Shown: positions 1-4,923 of the stretch, piece by piece
How positions within the stretch are numbered: position 1 is the stretch's first letter
Layout of the letters: the number at the start of each line of letters is the position of its first letter
Source: an uncultured Variovorax sp.
GTDB taxonomy: Bacteria; Pseudomonadota; Gammaproteobacteria; Burkholderiales; Burkholderiaceae
Reading direction: 5' to 3'
DNA: 7,241 bases
NCBI GenBank assembly: GCA_946478645.1
Contig: CAMLCW010000264.1
Location: 1 to 7,241 of the forward strand
Program-made: the position numbers and the translations under genes
The notes under the pieces: model-generated
The model's input: the letters and a program-made list of their open reading frames with translations, nothing else
Databases searched by the model: none
Told to the model about the DNA's origin: nothing

Positions 1-145
1 GGTCGGCAAGACGCTGCATGCGACCGTGAGCGCGCTGGCACGCGAGCGCGAGGCCGAGCTGTTCGCGGGCGTGTCGCGCGACGAACTGGCGCAGTTCGAC
101 GCCACGCTCGACAAGCTCGTCGCGGCCGTGCAGCGCGCCGGCTGA
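1..145 (+). CDS. MarR-family transcriptional regulator, C-terminal fragment
   Basis: Only the last 47 codons are inside the window; the reading frame starts at base 2 and ends with TGA at 143-145. The peptide begins VGKTLHATVSALARERE and continues AELFAGVSRDELAQFDATLDKLVAAVQ. This matches the usual end of a MarR protein: the tail of the wing/recognition region (the 'G+.L' stretch after the winged helix), then a long helix with ExE, then 'gvs.dEl..f...L.kl', which forms the dimerisation helices. Third codon positions are nearly all G or C, as in the neighbouring genes. MarR proteins are dimeric DNA-binding repressors, often released by phenolic ligands. The target and ligand cannot be judged because the DNA-binding helix is outside the window. 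It is convergent with the SDR gene, with no base between the two stop codons, so there is no room for a dedicated terminator between them. Confidence 0.7.
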   Translation, partial: VGKTLHATVSALAREREAELFAGVSRDELAQFDATLDKLVAAVQRAG

Positions 146-910
146 TCAGGCCGCAAATCCGCCGTCGATGTTCAGGCTGGCGCCGGTCACGAAGCCCGCT
201 TCGGGCCCTGCGAGGTAGGCCACCATCGCGGCGATTTCCTCGGGCCGGCCATGGCGCGCCAGGGCCATCAGTCCGTGCATCGCGGCGGCGTTGGGGCCGT
301 CGGCCGGGTTCATGTCGGTGTTGACGGGGCCGGGCTGCACGTTGTTGACCGTGATGCCGCGCGGCCCCAGGTCGCGCGAGAGGCCCTGCACCAGGCCCTT
401 GAGCGCCGACTTGCTCATCGCATAGGCGCTGAAGCCGGGCCAGGGCGCGCGCTCGGCGTTGGTGCTGCCGATGTTGATGATGCGGCCGCCCTCGCCCATG
501 TGGCGCACGGCGGCCTGGGCCGCGACGAAGATCGCGCGCACGTTGACTTGCCAGGTGCGGTCGAAATCGGCGAGCGGCATGTCGTCGACGGTGCCGGGCA
601 GGAACACGCCGGCGCTGTTGACCAGCACGTCGAGGCGGCCGAAGCGGCGCGCGGCCTCGTCGATGCCCGCGGTGAGCGCGGCGGCGTCGGCGCTGTCGAT
701 CTTGAGCGCCAGCGCGCGGCCGCCCTCGGCCTCGATGCTGCGCACGAGCGCGTCGGCCGCGGCCGCCGAGCTCGAATAGCTGAAGGCGACGGCCGCGCCG
801 TCCTGGGCGAGGCGGCGCACGATCGCGGCGCCGATGCCGCGCGAGCCGCCGGCCACGAAGGCGGTCTTGCCCGCAAGAGTCTGGGGGATGGAGGTCGAAG
901 TGGGAGCCAT
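146..910 (-). CDS. SDR-family NAD(P)-dependent oxidoreductase (FabG-like)
   Basis: A 254-residue classical short-chain dehydrogenase/reductase, of the usual 250-residue length. Seen in order: the Rossmann glycine motif VAGGSRGIG at residues 19-27 (Ala where Thr is commonest), LVNSAG at 96-101, the structural Asn123 in QVNVRA, the catalytic Ser149 in INIGST, Tyr163 and Lys167 in YAMSK, and the NVQPGPVNTDMNP loop at 189-201. Ser149 is 14 residues before the Tyr where FabG has 13, so Thr150 sits at the canonical spacing. The second beta strand ends FSYSSS with no acidic residue, which favours NADP(H) over NAD(H). The ATG at 908-910 is chosen because AAGGAA precedes it and the Rossmann fold begins a few residues later. 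It should be a cytosolic ketone/alcohol oxidoreductase; it resembles the 3-oxoacyl-ACP reductase-like group, but the substrate is unknown. It is divergent from a LysR gene, which is a common regulator/target pairing. Confidence 0.93.
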   Translation of the reverse strand: MAPTSTSIPQTLAGKTAFVAGGSRGIGAAIVRRLAQDGAAVAFSYSSSAAAADALVRSIEAEGGRALALKIDSADAAALTAGIDEAARRFGRLDVLVNSAGVFLPGTVDDMPLADFDRTWQVNVRAIFVAAQAAVRHMGEGGRIINIGSTNAERAPWPGFSAYAMSKSALKGLVQGLSRDLGPRGITVNNVQPGPVNTDMNPADGPNAAAMHGLMALARHGRPEEIAAMVAYLAGPEAGFVTGASLNIDGGFAA

Positions 911-916
911 GTGGAT

Positions 917-922
917 TTCCTT
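917..922 (-). promoter_or_regulatory. Ribosome binding site of the SDR gene
   Basis: Read on the minus strand the bases before the ATG are accAAGGAAatccac, giving an AAGGAA Shine-Dalgarno core with about six bases of spacing. It supports the start at 910. Confidence 0.7.
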
Positions 923-959
923 GGTTGCTGCAGAGAGAGCCGCAGTTTGGGCATTCGAT

Positions 960-972
960 TACCTTTGCGGTA
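960..972. promoter_or_regulatory. Candidate LysR box, TACC-N5-GGTA (T-N11-A)
   Basis: TACC at 960-963 and GGTA at 969-972 form a perfect inverted repeat around TTTGC. The outer T and A are exactly eleven bases apart, which meets the T-N11-A rule for LysR-type operators. It lies in the gap between the divergent SDR and LysR genes, 49 bp from each start. I infer it is the primary recognition site of the neighbouring LysR protein. A dyad this short could occur by chance, but position and spacing both fit. Confidence 0.5.
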
Positions 973-975
973 GCC

Positions 976-996
976 TGCAATCAGTGCAATCTGATT
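976..996. promoter_or_regulatory. Inverted repeat AATCAG-N6-CTGATT with a heptamer direct repeat
   Basis: AATCAG (979-984) and CTGATT (991-996) are perfect 6-bp arms. Overlaid on them is the heptamer TGCAATC repeated at 976-982 and 985-991, with a period of 9. The dyad centre is about 21 bp from the centre of the T-N11-A site, roughly two helical turns, so a LysR tetramer could contact both on one DNA face. A regulatory role is inferred from position and symmetry only. Confidence 0.4.
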
Positions 997-1011
997 CAAC
1001 CAATGGTTGAA
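995..1011. promoter_or_regulatory. 17-bp perfect dyad TTCAACC-AAT-GGTTGAA before lysR
   Basis: Arms of seven bases (995-1001 and 1005-1011) around AAT, ending ten bases before the chosen LysR ATG. It is the longest perfect dyad in this gap. Lying just in front of the regulator's own start, it is well placed for negative autoregulation by a bound LysR protein, and for activation of the SDR gene from upstream. Binding by this LysR is an inference. Confidence 0.5.
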
Positions 1012-1020
1012 AATGGCGCG

Positions 1021-1950
1021 ATGGCACCGCCGCTGAACCACCTCGAATCCTTTGTCCAGAGCGCCGAAAGCGGCAGCTTCTCGGCCGCCGCCCGGCGGCT
1101 CGGGCTCACGCCCGCAGCCGTCAGCAAGAACGTGGCGCGGCTCGAGGCCCGGCTCGGCGTGCGGCTGTTCCAGCGCAGCACGCGGCGCCTCACGCTGACC
1201 GAAGGCGGCGAGCGCTTCCTGCGCCAGATCGGCGGCGCACTCGCAACGCTGCAGGACGCGGTGGCCGGCCTCGCGCACCAGGACGGCCAGCCCGCCGGCA
1301 CGCTCAAGGTCAGCATGGGCCAGGCCTTCGGCCGCGAGCACGTGCTGCCGATGATGGGCGACTTCCTGGCGCGCTATCCGGCGATCCTGCCCGACTGGCA
1401 TTTCGACAACCGGCAGGTGGACCTCGTGGGCGAAGGCTTCGACGCGGCGATCGGCGGCGGCATCGAGCTCCCGCCCGGGCTGGTGGCGCGCGAACTGGCG
1501 CGCATCCACGTGGTGGCGGTGGCGGCACCGGCCTACTTCGCGAACCGCGCGCTGCCCGGCGAGCCCGCCGACCTGGCCCACCTCGACGCGCTGGTGCGCC
1601 GGTCCTCACCCACGGGCCGCCTGCGCGGCTGGACGCTGCAGCACGCCGACGGCCGCCAGGCCACGGTCGAGCAGCCGCGCCCGCGCGCGATCTTCAACGA
1701 CCCGGAAGCGATCGCGCACGCCGCGCTCATGGGGCTGGGCGTGGCCATGCTGCCGATGCCCTTCGTCGAGCGCGGCCTGCGCAGCGGCGCGCTGGTGCGC
1801 CTGCTGCCCGCATGGCACTTCGACGCCGGTGCGCTCTGGCTCTACTACCCGAGCAAGAAGCTGCTTCCCGCCAAGACGCGCGTATTCATCGACTTCATCC
1901 TCGAACGCTTTCGCAGCGAAGGCTTTGCCGACCGGATGCATGCGGCCTGA
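1021..1950 (+). CDS. LysR-family transcriptional regulator (CrgA/AaeR-like group)
   Basis: A 309-residue LysR-type regulator, normal length. Residues 6-64 are the winged helix-turn-helix: NHLESFVQSAESGSFSAAA, then LTPAAVSKNVARLEARLGVRLF and the wing RSTRRLTLTEGG. A linker helix follows, and residues 94-299 are the periplasmic-binding-protein-like ligand domain (GTLKVSMG at its start, GLGVAMLP at 238-245, closing helix DFILERF at 291-297). The ATG at 1021 is chosen because LysR proteins normally start a few residues before the first helix and because codons upstream of it have A/T-rich third positions. No Shine-Dalgarno sequence is obvious. An in-frame ATG at 1003 would add six residues and would place the start inside the 995-1011 dyad. 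It is divergent from the SDR gene, its likely target. The ligand is unknown. Confidence 0.93.
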   Translation: MAPPLNHLESFVQSAESGSFSAAARRLGLTPAAVSKNVARLEARLGVRLFQRSTRRLTLTEGGERFLRQIGGALATLQDAVAGLAHQDGQPAGTLKVSMGQAFGREHVLPMMGDFLARYPAILPDWHFDNRQVDLVGEGFDAAIGGGIELPPGLVARELARIHVVAVAAPAYFANRALPGEPADLAHLDALVRRSSPTGRLRGWTLQHADGRQATVEQPRPRAIFNDPEAIAHAALMGLGVAMLPMPFVERGLRSGALVRLLPAWHFDAGALWLYYPSKKLLPAKTRVFIDFILERFRSEGFADRMHAA

Positions 1951-2022
1951 CTGAAAATCAACGGTCCATCGCCCGGGGTTTCACCTGCGGCGCCTGCCAT
2001 CTTTAGCCTGTACAAACGCCGT

Positions 2023-3039
2023 ATGACTTTTTCATTCAAACCGACCCGCCGCGCTGCACTCGCAGCCTCCGCCGCCGCCGTTGCAGCCCTCGCGGCCATG
2101 CCCTCGTGGGCCCAGGGCAGCTGGCCCACCAAACCGGTTCGCATCGTCGTGCCCTTTGCGGCCGGCGGCACCACCGACATCCTCGCGCGCGCCGTGGCGC
2201 CCGAGCTCTCCAAGGCCTTCGGCCAGCAGTTCATCGTCGACAACCGCGCCGGCGCCGGCGGCAATGTGGGTGCCGAGATCGTCGCGCGGTCGGCGAACGA
2301 CGGCTACACGCTGCTGATGGGCACCGTCGGCACGCACGGCATCAACCGCGCGCTCTACCCGAAGCTGTCGTTCGACCCGATCAAGGACTTCGTGCCGGTC
2401 ACGCTCGTGGCCGCGGTGCCGAACGTGATGGAGATGAACGCCGACAAGGCCAAGGCGCTGAACATCCGCAACGTGCAGGACTTCATCAAGTACGCGAAGG
2501 CGAACCCGGGCAAGCTCAACATGGCCTCGAGCGGCAACGGCACCTCGATCCACCTCGCGGGCGAGCTCTTCAAGAGCATGACCGGCACCTTCATGGCGCA
2601 CATTCCGTACAAGGGCTCGGGCCCGGCATTGCTCGACATGGTGGCTGGCAATGCCGACGTGATGTTCGACAACCTGCCGTCGTCGATGGCGCAGATCAAG
2701 GGCGGCAAGCTCACCGCGCTGGCCGTGACGAGCGCTCAGCGCTCACCGGCCCTGCCCGACGTTCCGACCGTCGAAGAAGCGGGCGGACCGTCGCTCAAGG
2801 GCTTCGAGGCGAGTTCGTGGTTCGGCCTGCTCGCGCCGGCCGGCACGCCGCCCGAGATCGTGAACCGCATTCAGCAGGAAGTGGCCAAGTCGCTCGCCAC
2901 GCCGGCCATCAAGGAGAAGATGCTGGCCCAGGGCGCGATCCCGAGCGGCAACTCGCCGGCCGACTTCACGAAGCTGATCGCCAGCGAGCACGTGAAGTGG
3001 GCGAAGGTCGTGAAGGATTCCGGCGCAAAGGTGGACTGA
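2023..3039 (+). CDS. Bug-family (TTT-type) tripartite tricarboxylate transporter substrate-binding protein
   Basis: 338 residues, typical for the Bug/TctC receptor family. Residues 1-30 are an export signal: TRRAAL, an Ala-rich hydrophobic stretch, and a likely signal-peptidase cut after SWA30, giving a mature protein starting [15 protein letters not shown]. The twin arginine at 9-10 hints at Tat export but lacks the full consensus. Family marks are [13 protein letters not shown] (44-56, with Asp52 in the carboxylate-binding loop), [10 protein letters not shown] (72-81), [10 protein letters not shown] (91-100), [13 protein letters not shown] (161-173), and [11 protein letters not shown] (193-203) followed by DVMFDNL. 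These periplasmic proteins bind carboxylates or other small organic ligands. No TctA/TctB membrane genes are nearby, so it is an orphan receptor, as is frequent in Burkholderiales. It starts 72 bp after lysR on the same strand, with no clear ribosome site and no clear promoter, so read-through from lysR is possible. The ligand is unknown. Confidence 0.94.
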   Translation: MTFSFKPTRRAALAASAAAVAALAAMPSWAQGSWPTKPVRIVVPFAAGGTTDILARAVAPELSKAFGQQFIVDNRAGAGGNVGAEIVARSANDGYTLLMGTVGTHGINRALYPKLSFDPIKDFVPVTLVAAVPNVMEMNADKAKALNIRNVQDFIKYAKANPGKLNMASSGNGTSIHLAGELFKSMTGTFMAHIPYKGSGPALLDMVAGNADVMFDNLPSSMAQIKGGKLTALAVTSAQRSPALPDVPTVEEAGGPSLKGFEASSWFGLLAPAGTPPEIVNRIQQEVAKSLATPAIKEKMLAQGAIPSGNSPADFTKLIASEHVKWAKVVKDSGAKVD

Positions 3040-3058
3040 GACGCGGATTCGGGTTCAG

Positions 3059-3102
3059 AACGCAGAGGGCGCGAAGGTTCCGCAGAAGTCGCAAAAGAAG
3101 AC
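3059..3102. repeat. Degenerate tandem repeat of CGCAGA-like units
   Basis: The stretch reads as four loosely repeated units on the + strand: CGCAGAGGG (3061), CGCGAAGGTTC (3070), CGCAGAAGT (3081) and CGCAAAAGAAGAC (3090), with a period of 9 to 11 bases. On the minus strand it is a run of TTCTGCG/CTCTGCG-type words. Intergenic runs of such words are a familiar type of dispersed repeat in several bacterial groups, which suggests one copy of a family. It is non-coding and less GC-rich than the genes around it. Whether it recurs in this genome cannot be seen from this window. Confidence 0.5.
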
Positions 3103-3122
3103 AACTGAGAATTCCTTCAAGT

Positions 3123-3200
3123 GCACCCGCGGAACGGGCTTTGTCCGGCCGCCGGGTGCGGCCCCCGGTGGGGGTAGGCGCCGCAGGCGCTTCGGGGGGC
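3123..3200. repeat. GC-rich block of stacked hairpins between convergent genes (candidate dispersed repeat or bidirectional terminator)
   Basis: Several perfect inverted repeats pack into 78 bp. They are GCACCCG (3123-3129) with CGGGTGC (3153-3159); GGCCGC-CGGGT-GCGGCC (3147-3163); CCCCC-GGT-GGGGG (3162-3174); GCGCC-GCA-GGCGC (3178-3190); and GCCCCC (3161-3166) with GGGGGC (3195-3200). Some arms overlap, so they are mutually exclusive folds. There is no T-run after any stem on either strand, so it is not a standard intrinsic terminator. It begins 83 bp after the Bug stop and ends 3 bp from the DUF1840 stop, so both transcripts would run into it. It could slow transcription or protect 3' ends. 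It could also be a REP-like dispersed element. Confidence 0.5.
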
Positions 3201-3203
3201 GTC

Positions 3204-3527
3204 TTATGTCGTCCAGGTCACGTCTTTGCTTTCGGCCAGGGAACCCTTGAGCATTTGAAGCAGTGGCGCGGCGCGCTGGTGCAGGCCCACATGCTGCTTC
3301 TCGGCATCGTCGTCATGGCCTTCGACCACATGGTCGTCGTGGTTGTGCGGGTTGCCGGACTCGCGGGCCACGGCGGATTCCAGTGCGGAAATGGCGGCCG
3401 GAATCTGTTCGACGGTGATGATGCCCTGCGGCGCCGCCGGCTTGCCGACGACCTCGAGCAGTTGGCGCGCATGCGCCTCGAGCATCACGAACTCCGACGT
3501 GGCGCGGGACTGGAATCGGTAGAGCAT
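3204..3527 (-). CDS. DUF1840 domain-containing protein
   Basis: A 107-residue cytosolic protein without a signal or membrane segment. The start MLYRFQSRATSEFVMLEAHA, the QGIITVEQIPAAISALE segment (34-50), and the LHQRAAPLLQML end (82-93) followed by a final VTW (103-105) are the marks of the DUF1840 family of small proteobacterial proteins, whose function is not known. The ATG at 3525-3527 is chosen because a strong AAGGAAGGA lies five bases before it and the family starts with MLY; the longer frame would begin at a TTG inside cfa. Residues 60-83 are rich in His and Asp (six His, five Asp), which might bind metal ions. It follows cfa by 16 bases on the same strand, so the two are very likely co-transcribed and perhaps functionally linked, though no partner is established. 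Confidence 0.85.
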   Translation of the reverse strand: MLYRFQSRATSEFVMLEAHARQLLEVVGKPAAPQGIITVEQIPAAISALESAVARESGNPHNHDDHVVEGHDDDAEKQHVGLHQRAAPLLQMLKGSLAESKDVTWTT

Positions 3528-3532
3528 GCAGG

Positions 3533-3541
3533 TCCTTCCTT
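3533..3541 (-). promoter_or_regulatory. Strong ribosome binding site of the DUF1840 gene
   Basis: AAGGAAGGA on the minus strand, five bases before the ATG at 3527 and two bases after the cfa TGA. It fixes the short DUF1840 start and supports independent translation within a cfa-DUF1840 transcript. Confidence 0.8.
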
Positions 3542-3543
3542 GG

Positions 3544-4812
3544 TCATTTGTAGATGTAGTCACGGGCAAAAGGGTACACCGATTGCGCGCCGCGCAGCCC
3601 GCCCCGGTCGACCTTGCCGTCGGGCTTGGTGGAAAGCATCTGGTGCAGGGAGATCCAGCCCTGCTCGAAGCTCATGGCAGAACCCGCGAGATAGAGCCGG
3701 TAAGCGCGCACGATGCGCTCGGCATTCTCGGCCTGGCGTCCGCCGGTGCGCCGGAGCACCTCGAGCGCGGTGTCGAGCTGCGCCTCGAGCGCATCGGACC
3801 AGGCCCACAGCGTGCGCGCATAGTGCGGCCGCAGGCTTTCAGTGTCGACCATTTCGAGGCCCGCGGCCGCCGTTTCGCGCAGCACGTGCGTCACGTGCAG
3901 CAGTTCGCCGCCGGGGAAGATGTACTTCTCGATGAAGTTGCCCATGCCGGCGCCGAGCTGCCGGTAGTCGAGCTGGCCCGAGGTGATGCCGTGGTTCAGC
4001 ACCAGGCCGCCCGGCTTGAGCAGTGCATGGATCTGGCGGAAGTAGGTCGGCATGTAGGCCGCACCCACATGCTCGAACATGCCCACGGATGAGATCTTGT
4101 CGAAGGGCGCATCGAGCGGAAGTTCGCGGTAATCGCGCAGTTCGACGCGCACGCGGCCCTGCAGGCCCTTCTCCTCGATCAGCCGCTGCACGTGCGCGTG
4201 CTGGTTCTTCGACAGCGTGATGCCGGTCGCATCCACGCCGTAGTGCTCGGCCGCCCAGAGCAGCAGCCCGCCCCAGCCCGAGCCGATGTCGAGGAAGCGC
4301 TCGCCCGGCTGCAGCATCAGCTTGCGGCAGATGTGGTCGAGCTTGGCCTCCTGCGCCTGCGCGAGCGTGAGGTCGGGCGAGCGGAAATAGGCGCACGAAT
4401 AGACCCGGCGCGGATCGAGCCACAGCGCATAGAAATCGTCGGAGACGTCGTAGTGGAACTGGATCTGCTCGGCGTCCTTGTGCAGCGTGTGCGAGCCGCG
4501 CGACTTGGCGAGCCGCAGCAGGCGGGTCCACCAGGTGGTGTTGGTCTCGGCCGGGTTGCCCGGCAGCATGCCGACCGTGGCATCGATGATGTCGCGCATC
4601 GCGCCTTCGATCTGGACCTTGCCTTCCACGTAGGCCTCGCCGATGGCGCCCACCTGGCGCGCGGCAAGCTGGGCCAGCGCCGACCACTCTCTGAACGCCA
4701 GGGTCACGCGCGACCCCGGCTTGGCGACCCTTCGCCCATCAGGCAATTCAAGTGCGATGGGCACCGGCAGCGACGCAAGCTGCGACTCGATCTTGGGTAT
4801 CAAGCTTTGCAT
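3544..4812 (-). CDS. cfa: Cyclopropane-fatty-acyl-phospholipid synthase
   Basis: A 422-residue SAM-dependent methyltransferase that adds a methylene bridge across cis double bonds of phospholipid acyl chains at the inner membrane face, usually under stress or in stationary phase. Residues 1-115 are the N-terminal lipid-binding-like domain. Then come FHYDVSDDFYALWLD (119-133), YSCAYF with the active-site Cys140, the SAM motif LDIGSGWGG (174-182), ITLSKNQ (198-204), GMFEHVG with Glu247 (244-250), LNHGITS with His274 (272-278), and Tyr331 before RTLWAW. These match the E. coli Cfa active-site residues Cys139, Glu239, His266 and Tyr317, so the enzyme looks intact. It is about 40 residues longer than E. 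coli Cfa. The ATG at 4810-4812 is preferred over an upstream GTG (4884), because codons between them have many A-ending third positions. It leads a two-gene unit with DUF1840 and is divergent from the flavoenzyme gene. Confidence 0.93.
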   Translation of the reverse strand: MQSLIPKIESQLASLPVPIALELPDGRRVAKPGSRVTLAFREWSALAQLAARQVGAIGEAYVEGKVQIEGAMRDIIDATVGMLPGNPAETNTTWWTRLLRLAKSRGSHTLHKDAEQIQFHYDVSDDFYALWLDPRRVYSCAYFRSPDLTLAQAQEAKLDHICRKLMLQPGERFLDIGSGWGGLLLWAAEHYGVDATGITLSKNQHAHVQRLIEEKGLQGRVRVELRDYRELPLDAPFDKISSVGMFEHVGAAYMPTYFRQIHALLKPGGLVLNHGITSGQLDYRQLGAGMGNFIEKYIFPGGELLHVTHVLRETAAAGLEMVDTESLRPHYARTLWAWSDALEAQLDTALEVLRRTGGRQAENAERIVRAYRLYLAGSAMSFEQGWISLHQMLSTKPDGKVDRGGLRGAQSVYPFARDYIYK

Positions 4813-4830
4813 GGTGCGCCATGGTATTGA

Positions 4831-4846
4831 CTTTTTGGCCTTTTTG
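4831..4846. repeat. Heptamer direct repeat CTTTTTG, period 9
   Basis: CTTTTTG occurs at 4831-4837 and 4840-4846. On the minus strand it gives two A-tracts just upstream of the cfa start, within the likely 5' leader. It might affect translation or be part of the cfa promoter; no convincing -35/-10 pair for cfa was found around it. Confidence 0.3.
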
Positions 4847-4887
4847 CATGGCGTTGCCCCTGGCAGCGCCACGGATGAGCGCACCGA

Positions 4888-4915
4888 TTGACAGCAGATT
4901 GTTTATGCCTAAACT
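4888..4915 (+). promoter_or_regulatory. Sigma-70 type promoter of the flavoenzyme fusion gene
   Basis: A perfect -35 box TTGACA (4888-4893), a 16-bp spacer, and TAAACT (4910-4915) matching four of six -10 positions. The region is much more AT-rich than its surroundings. Transcription would start near 4922, within a few bases of the ATG at 4924. The -35 identity makes this the most convincing promoter in the window; the exact -10 assignment is less certain. Confidence 0.6.
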
Positions 4916-4917
4916 AT
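4898..4917. promoter_or_regulatory. Candidate repressor operator GTTTA-N4-TAAAC
   Basis: GTTTA (4901-4905) and TAAAC (4910-4914) are perfect arms around TGCC. After one mismatch on each side the symmetry continues with AT/AT at 4898-4899 and 4916-4917. The dyad covers the promoter spacer and the -10 box, so a bound protein would block RNA polymerase. The size and AT-rich palindrome suit MarR- or TetR-type repressors, which often guard aromatic-CoA pathways, but the regulator is not identified here. Confidence 0.5.
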
Positions 4918-4923
4918 TCAACC

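Noticed and set aside
925..1020. An upstream TTG (925) or ATG (1003) as the LysR start.
   Set aside because: Codons 925-1020 have many A- or T-ending third positions, contain the regulatory dyads, and would add 32 residues before the DNA-binding domain. The ATG at 1003 is possible but adds only six residues and lies in a palindrome.
415..1581. A 388-codon open frame on the minus strand across the lysR/SDR junction.
   Set aside because: It spans the regulatory gap and overlaps two genes with clear family motifs; its own product shows only Arg/Pro/Ala-rich sequence.
1979..2007. A promoter for the Bug gene, TTTCAC-N17-TTTAGC.
   Set aside because: Only weak matches to both boxes, so not listed as a feature.
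3528..3569. A TTG start at 3569 for the DUF1840 gene, overlapping the cfa end.
   Set aside because: The strong AAGGAAGGA at 3533-3541 and the family's usual MLY start point to the ATG at 3527.
2106..3935. A 609-codon open frame on the plus strand running from the Bug gene into the end of cfa.
   Set aside because: It is Arg/Gly-rich, has no domain, and crosses the Bug gene, an intergenic repeat and two minus-strand genes. It is a product of high G+C content.
4813..4884. An upstream GTG start for cfa at 4884.
   Set aside because: The extra 24 codons include many A-ending triplets, unlike the rest of the gene, and add no family-conserved sequence. The ATG at 4812 gives the expected N-terminus.
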